This document shows, piece by piece, positions 33,896 through 42,214 of a stretch of DNA of 64,000 nt. How positions within the stretch are numbered: position 1 is the first letter of the stretch; every line of letters begins with the position of its first letter. The notes beneath the pieces were generated by a model. It did no database searches, had not been told where the DNA came from, and saw only the letters and a program-made list of their open reading frames with translations. This DNA is from Bacillus sp. P14.5 (GTDB taxonomy: Bacteria; Bacillota; Bacilli; Bacillales; Bacillaceae_B), in the NCBI RefSeq assembly GCF_003316765.1, contig NZ_NIJF01000104.1, positions 38,393-102,392 on the forward strand, given 5' to 3'. The translations under genes and the position numbers were made by a program.

Positions 33896-36172
33896 TTGAA
33901 GGAAGTAAAAGTTTCTGTTAGGAATCTTGTTGAATATGTTTACAAAAGCGGCAGTATCGATCAAAGATTCCAAACCTCCTCTTCGATGACTGAAGGGACC
34001 CGCCTTCATAAAAAAATTCAAAAAACCTATAAAGAGGGAGACCGCGCTGAGGAGTTTTTGAGCACGGTACTCCCGTATGATGATTTGACCTTTACAGTTG
34101 AAGGCAGATGCGACGGCCTGATTTTTGAGGAAGAAGACGTGATCATTGATGAGATAAAATCGACTCGTTCCAGTTTGGATGACCTATCTGAAAATTCATA
34201 CCCGGTTCACTGGGCGCAAGCAAAGTTTTATGCTTATATTTACAGCAAAGACCATGATCTTCAAGAAATCGGAGTCAGGTTGACCTATATCCAAGTGGAA
34301 ACAGAAGAAACCATCCATTACCTGCAACGGTACACTCTCAAACAGCTGGAAGATTTTGCTGTGGAAACCATTCAAACCTACTATCCATTCGCAAAACTGT
34401 TAACCACTCATAAGGAGAAAAGAAATGAATCAGCCGCAGAACTTCAATTTCCGTTCCCAGAGTATAGAAAAGGACAGCGCCATCTTGCAGGTGCTGTGTA
34501 TAAAACCATAAAGGAAAAGAAAACACTTTTTGTTAATGCGCCGACTGGTACAGGGAAGACAATCTCCACCATTTTTCCAAGCGTTAAGGCATTTGCGGAA
34601 GAATCGATAGATAAAATCTATTATTTAACAGCGAAAACGATTACGAGAACCACCGCGGAAGAAGCCTTTATAATGCTGGAGCAAAATGGATTGACTGCCA
34701 AAACGCTTACCATCACAGCCAAAGACAAGGCATGTTTGAAGGACGAGGGCATTTGCCAAGGCGACTCCTGCCCGTTTGCAGACGGCTATTACGACAAAAT
34801 CAATGAAGCAGTCTTGGATATAATCAGGAATGAAACAAGGATGACCAGGGGAGTGATAGAGCAATACGCCAGAAAACACAAAGTCTGTCCCTTTGAATTC
34901 TCCATTGATCTCTCCTATATCGCGGATGCCGTCATATGCGATTATAACTATATCTTCGACCCCCGGGTTTCCTTAAAGCGATTATCCGATTCGCAGAAAA
35001 AAAGGACCGTCCTCCTTACAGATGAAGCTCATAATCTGGTTGACAGAGGAAGGGCGATGTTTTCAGCCGGGCTGGAGAAATCAGCTTTTTTAGAGCTCAA
35101 ACGGAGTTTTAAGGGGAAGAATAAGAATCTGCATACTTCCAGCAATGAAATCAATCGCTTCCTTATTGGTTTGCGGAAGCAGTGCGAGGAAACAGGAACG
35201 ATGGTATATAAAGAACCCTTTACGGAACTGCTGGAACTTCTTGAGAGATTTATAGAAGCGGCGGAAGCAGAGCTGGCAGGACAGAGCGGGGAAAGTAACT
35301 TGCTTGAAACTTATTTTGCGGCTCACAATTTCATTAAGATTTCCGCGCTGTACAATGAAGATTATGTTACGTATATCGATATTGGTAAAAGAGAAATGAC
35401 AATCAAGCTTTTCTGTCTGAATCCATCCGAGCTTCTCAGCCGGACAAGCAAAAGCTTCTCATCTGCCGTGTTCTTTTCAGCCACCTTGTCTCCATTTCAT
35501 TACTATTTCGAACTGCTTGGCGGTGAAAACGATGACTATCGTTTCGAAATTCCTTCCCCTTTTCCCAAGGAGAATTCCCGTGTTTTCATCAAACCGTTGT
35601 CGACAAGATATAAGGACAGGGAAAGGAGCATCGCGCATCTTATCTCCCTGCCTCACGAACTAATAAAGCAGCGTCCCGGGAACTACTTGTATTTCTTTCC
35701 TTCTTACCGCTATATGAATGAGGTGTATGAAGCTTTCATGGAAAGTTGTCCTGATGTTGAGGTACTGTTGCAGTCAACCGGTATGTCGGAGAATGAGCGG
35801 GAAGAGTTCTTGGAAGCTTTTCAACCTCAAAGAGGATCTTCTCTTATTGGTTTTGCTGTTCTCGGAGGCATTTTTTCAGAAGGTATCGATTTGAAGGGAG
35901 ACAGGCTGAAAGGAGTGATTATAGTCGGAGTAGGACTGCCGCAACTGGGAGCGGAACGGGAGATCATTAAAGATCACTTCAATAGCCAGGGAAAAAACGG
36001 ATATGACTATTCTTACATTCTTCCTGGCATGAACAAAGTTCTGCAGGCTGGAGGGAGACTGATTCGTACCGAGGAAGACACTGGTGTGATCGTGCTGGTG
36101 GATGACAGATACCTGACCCCTAAATACCGGCAGCTGCTTCCGGAAGAGTGGCTCGATTTTACAGTAGTATGA
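33896..36172 (+). CDS. Fused nuclease-like/XPD-DinG-type Fe-S DNA helicase
   Basis: 758 residues. Residues 1-165 form a PD-(D/E)XK nuclease-like domain (VEGRCDGLIF then IIDEIKST, the Asp/Glu-x-Lys core). The SF2 helicase follows: Walker A NAPTGTGKT, four Cys of the Fe-S domain between about 282 and 335 (ACLKDEGICQGDSC ... VCPFEF), DEAH box LLTDEAHNLV, and motif VI QAGGRLIRTEED. TTG 33896 has AAAGGAGG upstream. It should unwind 5'-3' during DNA repair; the nuclease-like domain recalls Cas4/AddB folds. Single gene, terminated by a bidirectional hairpin. Confidence 0.88.
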   Translation: MKEVKVSVRNLVEYVYKSGSIDQRFQTSSSMTEGTRLHKKIQKTYKEGDRAEEFLSTVLPYDDLTFTVEGRCDGLIFEEEDVIIDEIKSTRSSLDDLSENSYPVHWAQAKFYAYIYSKDHDLQEIGVRLTYIQVETEETIHYLQRYTLKQLEDFAVETIQTYYPFAKLLTTHKEKRNESAAELQFPFPEYRKGQRHLAGAVYKTIKEKKTLFVNAPTGTGKTISTIFPSVKAFAEESIDKIYYLTAKTITRTTAEEAFIMLEQNGLTAKTLTITAKDKACLKDEGICQGDSCPFADGYYDKINEAVLDIIRNETRMTRGVIEQYARKHKVCPFEFSIDLSYIADAVICDYNYIFDPRVSLKRLSDSQKKRTVLLTDEAHNLVDRGRAMFSAGLEKSAFLELKRSFKGKNKNLHTSSNEINRFLIGLRKQCEETGTMVYKEPFTELLELLERFIEAAEAELAGQSGESNLLETYFAAHNFIKISALYNEDYVTYIDIGKREMTIKLFCLNPSELLSRTSKSFSSAVFFSATLSPFHYYFELLGGENDDYRFEIPSPFPKENSRVFIKPLSTRYKDRERSIAHLISLPHELIKQRPGNYLYFFPSYRYMNEVYEAFMESCPDVEVLLQSTGMSENEREEFLEAFQPQRGSSLIGFAVLGGIFSEGIDLKGDRLKGVIIVGVGLPQLGAEREIIKDHFNSQGKNGYDYSYILPGMNKVLQAGGRLIRTEEDTGVIVLVDDRYLTPKYRQLLPEEWLDFTVV

Positions 36173-36227
36173 GCAGATTAGTGAAAGGTGGAGACTGAAG
36201 CCAGAAAAACTGAACAGCCTGATCAGC

Positions 36228-36262
36228 AAAAAAAGCTTTCTCCGATGTGGAGAAAGCTTTTT
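36228..36262. terminator. Bidirectional terminator, helicase/ferritin-like genes
   Basis: 14-bp perfect stem AAAAAGCTTTCTCC and complement, 5-base loop, A/T runs on both sides. Confidence 0.93.
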
Positions 36263-36273
36263 AAATACATTTA

Positions 36274-36708
36274 TTATTGGAACGCAGGATCCATTAGCAT
36301 ACGGTCAAGTTCTTCCATATGATGCGTTTCATCGGAGATAAGGTCATCCAGTTTCACGACCAGCTCAGTTAAGCCTAAAGCTTCTGCCTGTTCTTTACGT
36401 ACTTTATAGCGGTCGATCGTTTCTTTTTCGGCTTGGCGTGCTGCCTGAAGCATTTCCTTGACATCATCGGTCTGCTTTACAGGAGCCGGAGTGGTTGTCG
36501 GCGTGCCGCCTAATGTTTTGATTTTTTCAGCTAAGTATAAAGCGTGCCCTTGTTCGTCACCTACTTCACTTTCAAAGAAAGGCTTCAGCACTGCGCGGTG
36601 CAGACCTGAAACGACAGCCGCGTAGTTTGTGTACATAATCTGTGCAGTATACTCATTTGCTAAATCTTCATTCAATCCATCAAGTAATTCTTGTAAATTT
36701 TGATCCAT
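36274..36708 (-). CDS. Ferritin-like domain protein (bacterioferritin-like)
   Basis: 144 residues forming a four-helix bundle. Helix A has LANEYTAQIMYTNYA, helix B ESEVGDEQGHAL (Glu-x6-His metal pair), helix C EKETIDRYKVR and helix D ISDETHHMEEL (Glu-x2-His), i.e. a di-iron ferritin-like site. GGAGG abuts an ATG at 36720, so ATG 36708 (12-base spacer) is the more likely start. A perfect SigB promoter lies upstream, so it is a stress protein, probably iron storage or detoxification. Confidence 0.85.
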   Translation of the reverse strand: MDQNLQELLDGLNEDLANEYTAQIMYTNYAAVVSGLHRAVLKPFFESEVGDEQGHALYLAEKIKTLGGTPTTTPAPVKQTDDVKEMLQAARQAEKETIDRYKVRKEQAEALGLTELVVKLDDLISDETHHMEELDRMLMDPAFQ

Positions 36709-36748
36709 CTTAAAAATCATCCTCCATTTAATTGCTTATAGTTTATTA

Positions 36749-36773
36749 ATACCCTTTTGCCTGCAGATTAAAC
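36749..36773 (-). promoter_or_regulatory. SigB promoter of the ferritin-like gene
   Basis: On the minus strand GTTTAA (36773-36768), 13 bp, GGGTAT (36754-36749): exact consensus for the general stress sigma factor. Confidence 0.85.
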
Positions 36774-36867
36774 TACCCCTTCACAGAAGTGCTGCTTGCT
36801 AATAAATACTGGCAGTTTTGCAAAGACTATGGTCGAATATCAGAAATGAAAAAGTGGAGGGAACTTT

Positions 36868-37029
36868 ATGAGTAAACAGGGCAGAACGAACCTTGAACAA
36901 ACTTCAGAACAACTGGCTAAACAGCAAGGGAAAAATGATGTCGAGTTCAGCACAGATGATTTCCAGGCGGGAAACAGCCAAAGCCAGAGCCAGAAAAAGA
37001 GCGGCAGACAAAAAACAAAAATAAAATGA
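36868..37029 (+). CDS. Small spore-protein-like gene (gamma-type SASP-like)
   Basis: 53 residues, too short for usual ORF lists. GGAGGGAAC precedes the ATG at good spacing. The protein is hydrophilic, rich in Gln, Lys and Ser. The stretch TNLEQTSEQLAKQQGKNDVE followed by FSTDDF resembles the TNAQQV...GQFGTEFASET repeat of gamma-type small acid-soluble spore proteins, present here only once. Assignment is tentative: it could also be another small spore or stress protein. It precedes ykuS by 54 bp. Confidence 0.6.
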   Translation: MSKQGRTNLEQTSEQLAKQQGKNDVEFSTDDFQAGNSQSQSQKKSGRQKTKIK

Positions 37030-37083
37030 ATACCATTGTGTTTGATGGAAAATCCTATGAGTATATTAAGGAGGTGTGGAAAC

Positions 37084-37329
37084 ATGTCAAGAAGAATTGG
37101 AGTGGAAGAATCTCTTCAAAATGTTGTACAAGCACTTCGTGAAAAAGGGCACGATGTCGTGGAATTGAAACAGGAGACTGATGCACAAGGCTGTGACTGT
37201 TGTGTCCTGACTGGACTGGATTCCAATGTTATGGGGATCGCAAACGTGGTCACTCAAGGGTCTGTTATCGAAGCTAACGGCTTAAGCGCTGATGAGGTGT
37301 GTCAGCAGGTAGAGAGCAAATTGCGTTAA
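37084..37329 (+). CDS. ykuS: YkuS family protein (UPF0180)
   Basis: 81 residues, standard size. Family pattern [33 protein letters not shown] and [12 protein letters not shown] is complete, including the paired Cys-Cys. ATG 37084 follows AAGGAGG. Function unknown throughout the family. It faces the convergent ispA and shares a hairpin terminator with it. Confidence 0.92.
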   Translation: MSRRIGVEESLQNVVQALREKGHDVVELKQETDAQGCDCCVLTGLDSNVMGIANVVTQGSVIEANGLSADEVCQQVESKLR

Positions 37330-37345
37330 TAATGAAATTGAAATT

Positions 37346-37396
37346 AAAAAGCGAAATCAAAGGGGGACATTACATAACCTTTAATTTCGCTTTTTT
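37346..37396. terminator. Bidirectional terminator between ykuS and ispA
   Basis: Stem AAAAAGCGAAAT (37346-37357) with ATTTCGCTTTTT (37384-37395), long loop with inner pairing AAGG/CCTT. Confidence 0.85.
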
Positions 37397-37428
37397 ATTG
37401 CTTAGCAGGAAATTGCTAATTCTTGGAG

Positions 37429-38388
37429 TCAAACCGATAAAGACAACTGATTCTGCTGCAAATATTCCTCCAGTAAGTCTGGTGCGGTAAGGTACAGGAG
37501 ACCGTTACCTTCCAGTGCTTTCGGATAACCAAGCGGAATTGTCCGTTTAACCAGCTGGGCGTAAATCTCACATTCAGATAGCTTCCTGTCAAAACCCGAT
37601 TCTTCGAGAAGTTTAACCAAGGCCAATGCTCCTGAAACATGTGGCGCTGACATGGAGGTGCCGCTGAATTTGGCAAATTTCCCGCCGGGGATCGTAGATA
37701 GTATCTTTTCACCAGGTGCCACGAGATCGACTTCATTATTGGAATTGGTGAAGTAGGATGAATTTCGTTCAAAGTCGATGGCCCCTACTGAAATGACTTC
37801 ATTGTAACAAGCTGGAAAGGAAAGTTCATCGGTTGATGCATCCTCATCTCCTTCGTTACCTGCTGCGCAGACAACAGAGATGTCAGACGCGACCGCCTGC
37901 TTGATTACATCATGAAGAGGCTCGTAGTCGGTTGGTCCTCCAAGAGACATTGAAATGATGTCTACACCTTGATCAATGGCGTATTGAATTCCATCCACAA
38001 TCCAATCATATCTTCCGCTTCCTTGTTCTCCTGCTAATACTTTAATAATCAGCAGGCTGGCTTCCGGAGCAACCCCGACCACTCCTGATCCATTTTCGTT
38101 CGCAGCTATTGTTCCGGCAACGTGTGTGCCGTGTCCGTTATAATCAGTAACATTCTCTTCATGGCCATCATCATCGTTCGTGAAGTTGCGTGTGCCTATA
38201 ATCCGTCCCTGCAGGTCGTCATGGTCAAGGTCACAGCCCGTATCCAGGACAGCGACGGTAATGCCTTTCCCTTTGACTGATTTCCACAGCCTCGGGGCCT
38301 GAACGAGGTCGACCCCTGCAGGCATTTCTGATACAGTTTCCATAATTTCTTCTTTGACATAAGGAATTAATCTTACTGAACCCTTCAT
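37429..38388 (-). CDS. ispA: Major intracellular serine protease (subtilisin family S8)
   Basis: 319 residues, the same length as B. subtilis IspA. ATG 38388 has AGGAGG 7 bases upstream. The N-terminus MKGSVRLIPY carries the LIPY propeptide motif that keeps ISPs inactive until cleaved. Triad Asp49 (VAVLDTG), His86 (NGHGTHVAG) and Ser245 (SGTSMSAPH), with the oxyanion Asn in AAGNEGD. No signal peptide: acts in the cytoplasm, mainly in stationary phase and sporulation. The upstream 500 bp contain its promoter and a repeat element. Confidence 0.96.
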   Translation of the reverse strand: MKGSVRLIPYVKEEIMETVSEMPAGVDLVQAPRLWKSVKGKGITVAVLDTGCDLDHDDLQGRIIGTRNFTNDDDGHEENVTDYNGHGTHVAGTIAANENGSGVVGVAPEASLLIIKVLAGEQGSGRYDWIVDGIQYAIDQGVDIISMSLGGPTDYEPLHDVIKQAVASDISVVCAAGNEGDEDASTDELSFPACYNEVISVGAIDFERNSSYFTNSNNEVDLVAPGEKILSTIPGGKFAKFSGTSMSAPHVSGALALVKLLEESGFDRKLSECEIYAQLVKRTIPLGYPKALEGNGLLYLTAPDLLEEYLQQNQLSLSV

Positions 38389-38662
38389 AAGCATTCCTCC
38401 TGAAATCAAAATAAAAACTGAACTTTCAGAAAATATATCATAAACAGGGTCGATTTGGAAGAGTTAAAAGTAATGGTTCTATAGTAGAGTGAGCATAATT
38501 AGTTCTTGTTATTTCTTTCTTCTATGTAGCTTAATCAAAAAAAACAGGCAGTTTAGTCATAACAAATTACTACTAAATAGTACGAGTATAATGGTAAGTG
38601 TCTTAAAGAGAAGAATGGTTAACTACTAACCTCTAATTTAAATTGCTTAAAGTGTTTACTGT
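38389..38662. other. Intergenic region between ispA and the repeat, no gene seen
   Basis: AT-rich, about 270 bp, presumably the ispA promoter on the minus strand. I see no confident promoter boxes. Confidence 0.35.
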
Positions 38663-38784
38663 GATTGGAGCGGAAGGTGTGCCATCTCCTGCGGGAATAG
38701 CGGGACAGGGGAGACCCCGCAGGCGAAAGCCGAGGAGGCTCACCGCCCGCCCCGCGGAGTCGGCGCACCTGGAGCAGAAATCAA
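38663..38784. repeat. GC-rich palindromic repeat, complete copy
   Basis: 122 bp running from GATTGGAGCGGAAGG through CTCCTGCGGG, CCCCGCAGGCGAAAGCCGAG and CCCCGCGGAGTCGG to GGAGCAGAAATC. Ends and halves are complementary, giving a large cruciform. Inverted relative to the copies at 31858 and 42101. Confidence 0.85.
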
Positions 38785-38926
38785 TTTAGTAAACTGTACT
38801 AAAGGATGAATGTGCTATCCCGGCCTGAGCTTTAGTTTAATCTAAGGAATTAATCTCGAAACATCACTTGCAATTACGTTATAATAGAATGGAAGTCTAG
38901 TTACAATTTGAAAGAGAGTGAAAACT

Positions 38927-39646
38927 ATGGGTCGTAAGTGGAATAATATCAAAGAAAAGAAAGCTTCAAAAGATGCAAATACAAGTCGTGTTTATTCTAA
39001 ATTTGCGAAGGAAATCTATGTTGTCGCCAAGCAGGGAGAGCCGGATCCGGAAGCCAATCAGCCTTTGAAGTTCGTTCTTGAGCGTGCCAAAACATATAAT
39101 GTACCAAGAAATATCATTGACCGCGCATTGGAGAAAGCAAAAGGCGGCACTGAAGAAAGCTTTGACCAGCTCCGCTATGAAGGCTTTGGTCCTAACGGTT
39201 CGATGATCATTGTCGATGCTTTAACCAACAATGTGAACAGAACAGCTTCTGAAGTCCGCGCAGCTTTCGGGAAAAATGGCGGAAATATGGGTGTGAGCGG
39301 GTCTGTTGCCTATATGTTCGATTCTACGGCTGTTGTCGGGATGGAAGGGAAAAGTGCGGAAGAAGCACTGGAAATCCTGATGGATGCCGATGTCGATGCC
39401 AGAGATATCATTGAAGAAGATGAAGCGGTCATCATTTATGCAGAGCCTGACCAATTCCATGCAGTTCAACAAGCTTTCAGAGATGCCGGGGTATCAGATT
39501 TTACTGTGGCAGAACTAACGATGCTTGCGCAGAATGACATCAGTCTTCCAGAGGAAACTCAAGCTGAGTTTGAAAAATTGATCGATGCAATCGAGGATTT
39601 GGAAGATGTTCAGCAAGTCTATCATAATGTAGATTTGGGAGATTGA
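38927..39646 (+). CDS. yeeN: YebC/PmpR family protein (YeeN-like)
   Basis: 239 residues, the usual length. N-terminus [20 protein letters not shown] is the shorter YeeN-type form, not the AGHSKW form of YebC1. Conserved [33 protein letters not shown] and the acidic C-terminus. ATG 38927 has GAAAGAGAG upstream. Older annotation calls the family transcription regulators; recent work gives members a role in helping ribosomes through proline-rich stretches. Single gene with its own terminator. Confidence 0.93.
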   Translation: MGRKWNNIKEKKASKDANTSRVYSKFAKEIYVVAKQGEPDPEANQPLKFVLERAKTYNVPRNIIDRALEKAKGGTEESFDQLRYEGFGPNGSMIIVDALTNNVNRTASEVRAAFGKNGGNMGVSGSVAYMFDSTAVVGMEGKSAEEALEILMDADVDARDIIEEDEAVIIYAEPDQFHAVQQAFRDAGVSDFTVAELTMLAQNDISLPEETQAEFEKLIDAIEDLEDVQQVYHNVDLGD

Positions 39647-39657
39647 TTTTCTTGAAT

Positions 39658-39687
39658 GCCCTTCCCGTAATGGGGAGGGCGGTTTTT
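39658..39687 (+). terminator. Intrinsic terminator after yeeN
   Basis: 9-bp GC-rich stem GCCCTTCCC/GGGGAGGGC (one G-T pair), 5-base loop, five T. Confidence 0.88.
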
Positions 39688-39726
39688 ATGCTGTTGGAAG
39701 TTTGCATATATTTTTATATTCATTCA

Positions 39727-39766
39727 AATAAAGGTAAGCACGCAATCCAGCGTGCTTACCTTTATT
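39727..39766 (-). terminator. Terminator of the general stress protein 26-like gene
   Basis: 17-bp perfect stem AATAAAGGTAAGCACGC and complement, 6-base loop, T-rich flank on the minus strand. Confidence 0.88.
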
Positions 39767-39769
39767 AGC

Positions 39770-40192
39770 TTACAAATCAAGTACTTTCGGATCTTCACCA
39801 TTCTTATTCATCAAACGGTATTGTGTTGGATGAACCTCCAGAATGATTAAACTCGGGTCATCCGGTCCTTTAAACCATTTCTTCATTTCATCATTCCAAA
39901 GCTTTTCTTTCAGACTCTCATCTTTACTAATCTGGACTTTTCCTTCGACCTCTACATAAGCGTCACCGTAGCCATCGCCTTCATATCCAAGCAGTATATG
40001 GACATTAGGGTTCTGCTCAATTTCATCCGCTTTATGTGTTTCGCTGCTCGTAGGGGTTAAAAGAGTCAGGTCATCGTTGAAAAAAGTCATGTATCGAGAA
40101 TGAGGTTTGTTCCCAACAACAGTAGCCAGCGTTCCAACCATGCTGTTTTCAAGGACATTCAGAACTTCTTGCTTCAAATCGGTTTGTGACAA
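39770..40192 (-). CDS. General stress protein 26-like flavin-binding protein (PNPOx-like fold)
   Basis: 140 residues. Split-barrel fold of the pyridoxamine-phosphate-oxidase-like group: LENSMVGTLATVVGNKPHSRYMTF at the N-terminus and a YRLMNKNGEDPKV end, as in B. subtilis YdaG. TTG start at 40192 with AAGGAG upstream. Probably binds FMN or a related cofactor; the reaction is unknown. A SigB-like promoter is visible upstream. Confidence 0.87.
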   Translation of the reverse strand: MSQTDLKQEVLNVLENSMVGTLATVVGNKPHSRYMTFFNDDLTLLTPTSSETHKADEIEQNPNVHILLGYEGDGYGDAYVEVEGKVQISKDESLKEKLWNDEMKKWFKGPDDPSLIILEVHPTQYRLMNKNGEDPKVLDL

Positions 40193-40227
40193 AATCTCAT
40201 CTCCTTTTGTTTTAATTCACTTGTATT

Positions 40228-40255
40228 TATTCCTTAATAGGAGGATAAATAAACA
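40228..40255 (-). promoter_or_regulatory. Candidate SigB promoter of the stress protein 26-like gene
   Basis: Minus strand reads GTTTAT, 15 bp, GGAATA; resembles GTTTAA-N12-15-GGGWAW but with two changes, so only moderate support. Confidence 0.4.
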
Positions 40256-40271
40256 TTCGGATGTGCCCAAG

Positions 40272-40307
40272 TAAAAAGGTGCCTGGAAACCATAGTTTCC
40301 AGGCACC
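40272..40307 (-). terminator. Terminator after ywbE
   Basis: 13-bp perfect stem GGTGCCTGGAAAC and complement, 4-base loop, five T on the minus strand. Confidence 0.92.
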
Positions 40308-40320
40308 CAGAGGATGGTGC

Positions 40321-40515
40321 TTAATCGATGATATTTTTCACCCTGCCAACCTGTCCATCTGCAAGGCGGACTTTAATGCCGTGAGGGTGTGTGGACGAGT
40401 TGGTGAGGATGTCTTTTACCGTTCCCCTTGTGGTTTTTCCGCTTCTCTGATCTTTTTTCAGTACTATATCGACTTCGATGCCCGGGGTGATATTGGCGCG
40501 CTGCTGACCGTTCAT
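40321..40515 (-). CDS. ywbE: YwbE family protein (DUF2196)
   Basis: 64 residues, full family length: NITPGIEVDIVLKKDQRSG, then TRGTVKDILTNSSTHPHGIK and VRLADGQVGRV. Small basic KOW-like beta protein, function unknown, possibly RNA-binding. Its ATG is 1 bp after the stop of a 57-codon gene, so the two form an operon. Confidence 0.92.
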   Translation of the reverse strand: MNGQQRANITPGIEVDIVLKKDQRSGKTTRGTVKDILTNSSTHPHGIKVRLADGQVGRVKNIID

Positions 40516-40516
40516 T

Positions 40517-40690
40517 TTAAACCCCCGTTCTTTTCTTTTGATTATTCGGCTTTTTGGTGAGCTGGCTTTTGAGCGGCTGGGTCGATTTCACAAGCCTACT
40601 GGGATTACTGCCGGATTGCTGTTTCTTTTGTACGAGCTTTTCTTTCATTGCTTGGGCAAGACTGATTTTCTTTTTCTCGGTTGATGACAT
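40517..40690 (-). CDS. Small basic protein encoded directly upstream of ywbE
   Basis: 57 residues, missed by 60-codon cut-offs. The ATG has an ideal AAGGAGAG 8 bases upstream. The protein is very basic (MSSTEKKKISLAQAMKEKLV, then Lys/Gln-rich to KKRTGV), with no membrane segment. I do not recognise a family. The one-base gap to ywbE implies translational coupling; its charge suggests nucleic-acid or ribosome binding, which is inference. Confidence 0.75.
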   Translation of the reverse strand: MSSTEKKKISLAQAMKEKLVQKKQQSGSNPSRLVKSTQPLKSQLTKKPNNQKKRTGV

Positions 40691-40820
40691 CTGGGTGTCT
40701 CTCCTTCATCTGTTTTCATCTATTATAGATCAAACTGAGGCTGAAAGTAAGGCATTCACGTATTTGGGCGTATTTACATAAGATAGTTGGCAAAAGCCCA
40801 GCATGAGGAGTGGTGGAGAA

Positions 40821-41348
40821 GTGTCGTACTATTATGGTCTTCAACCGGGATATTATAATGGTTATCTACCTTATAGAAACGTTCCTTCGATTTCCTATGC
40901 CCAGATAGAAGGGGGCCCCCTGGCTCCGAACTTAAAAGGATATGTCTTTTTCAGGGAAGTGCCAAACGGGACGGAGGTTCATGTAGAAGTGAATGGACTG
41001 CCAGAATTTCAACCTGCAAAAGGGAAGGAGAATCCGGTCGGACCGCATGGATTTCATCTGCATGAAAATGGCAGTTGTGAAATTGGTGACAAAGAAGAGC
41101 TCTTTAAAGCGGCAGGCGGCCACTGGAACCCTGACGGTGAACCTCATGGAAATCATGCTGGCGATTTTCCGGTTCTTTTTTCCAATAACGGCTATGCAAG
41201 AATGACTTTCTTTACCAACAGATTTAAACCTCAGGATGTCGTGGGAAAAGCAGTAATTATTCATCAAAGTCCGGATGATTACCGGTCACAGCCCGCAGGA
41301 GACGCAGGGAAGCGATTGGCTTGCGGGTTGATTGTGAAATATCAATGA
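40821..41348 (+). CDS. Cu/Zn superoxide dismutase family protein without signal peptide
   Basis: 175 residues from GTG 40821 (AGGAG 10 bases upstream). All expected metal ligands can be placed: GFHLHENG (two Cu His), GGHWNPDG (bridging His), HGNHAGD (Zn His, His, Asp) and VIIHQSPDDY (Cu His), with RLACGLI at the end. In B. subtilis YojM a Cu ligand is missing; here the set looks complete. The N-terminus is Tyr-rich (SYYYGLQPGYYNGYLPY) and is not a secretion signal, so location is unclear; spore surface is one possibility. Confidence 0.85.
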   Translation: MSYYYGLQPGYYNGYLPYRNVPSISYAQIEGGPLAPNLKGYVFFREVPNGTEVHVEVNGLPEFQPAKGKENPVGPHGFHLHENGSCEIGDKEELFKAAGGHWNPDGEPHGNHAGDFPVLFSNNGYARMTFFTNRFKPQDVVGKAVIIHQSPDDYRSQPAGDAGKRLACGLIVKYQ

Positions 41349-41461
41349 TTATGGAGTACAGATCTTTCTGTATTCTTTTTTTATTTCCTGAAGATAAAAG
41401 ATTGAATATTGAAGTGGAATTTGAAATAATTGGAATATAATAAGTGTATAGGGGGAGCAAT

Positions 41462-41653
41462 ATGATCAAGAAAGCTGGATTACCCATGATTGTATCTTTA
41501 GCAGTCCTTATTTGTCTGCCTGTCTTTTTTCTTTGTATTTCCTTTATTACAGGCCAGTGGGGCTATCTATTGTGGAGCCTGCCGCCGTCCTTTTTAGCGG
41601 GGTTTACCGGTCTTATGGTCTCAAGGAATAAGACAAGAATGAAAAATGTATAA
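41462..41653 (+). CDS. Small two-helix membrane protein
   Basis: 63 residues. ATG 41462 has GGGGGAG upstream. Two hydrophobic helices (about 8-28 and 35-53) and a basic tail (SRNKTRMKNV). No family recognised. The next small gene has a similar layout but no clear sequence similarity. Confidence 0.6.
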   Translation: MIKKAGLPMIVSLAVLICLPVFFLCISFITGQWGYLLWSLPPSFLAGFTGLMVSRNKTRMKNV

Positions 41654-41752
41654 GATGGTTGATGTTGAATTGCCCATATATTGAAACCTTTGTCGACGGT
41701 ATTCGTATAAACTGGTACAGAGGTTTTTAACTGAATGTGGGAGGTTGCTGTT

Positions 41753-41995
41753 TTGAAAAAAATCATGGTCTTTTTGATCAGTTTTCTTGTATTGTATACT
41801 GTACTGCAAATCGGATCCGGCCTAGTCCTTACAGCGCTTTATGTACCGGATATTGAAGGGGCTTGGGAAACAAGCACTTCTTTATCAAGTGAGGTTTCTT
41901 TTGGAGGAGGATTTACGTACTTAAGTCTTGTTTTTCTACTAACTGCAGCTTTGCTCGCAGCATTTGTTTCTAAAATCATTCAAAAAAAGTACTGA
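41753..41995 (+). CDS. Small two-helix membrane protein
   Basis: 80 residues from TTG 41753, 8 bases after GGGAGG. An N-terminal helix (about 3-27), a short polar loop (YVPDIEGAWETSTSLSSE) and a second helix (about 52-74), ending KIIQKKY. No family recognised. Followed by a terminator. Confidence 0.6.
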   Translation: MKKIMVFLISFLVLYTVLQIGSGLVLTALYVPDIEGAWETSTSLSSEVSFGGGFTYLSLVFLLTAALLAAFVSKIIQKKY

Positions 41996-42023
41996 AGTCT
42001 TGTTGATTTGTAGAGTTAATAAT

Positions 42024-42056
42024 AAAAACACATCGTTAGAGAGACGGTGTGTTTTT
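42024..42056 (+). terminator. Terminator after the small membrane-protein genes
   Basis: Stem AAAAACACATCG/CGGTGTGTTTTT (one G-T pair), T run. Confidence 0.8.
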
Positions 42057-42100
42057 ATTACGCTCCTTTCGCAAAGATTGGGGCTGCTTTACTAGTAAGG

Positions 42101-42214
42101 GATTTCCGCTCCAGGCGCACGACTCCGCGGGGCGTGCGGTGAGCCTCGGCTTTGCCTGCGGGGTCTCACCTGCCCGCTATTCCCGCAGGAGATCGTACGC
42201 CTTCCACTTCAATC
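42101..42214. repeat. GC-rich palindromic repeat, complete copy
   Basis: 114 bp from GATTTCCGCTCCAGGCGC through CTCCGCGGGGCG, CTGCGGGGTCTCACCTG and CCCGCAGGAGATCGTACG to CTTCAATC; opposite orientation to the 38663 copy. The bases just before it (42061-42086, GCTCCTTTCGCAAAGATTGG) resemble the ends of the MITE-like elements. A 124-codon ORF across it is spurious. Confidence 0.85.

Noticed and set aside
36230..36262. Terminator-like hairpins as possible small RNA genes
   Set aside because: They have short stems with T runs placed directly after stop codons, as ordinary terminators do, and no separate promoter was seen.
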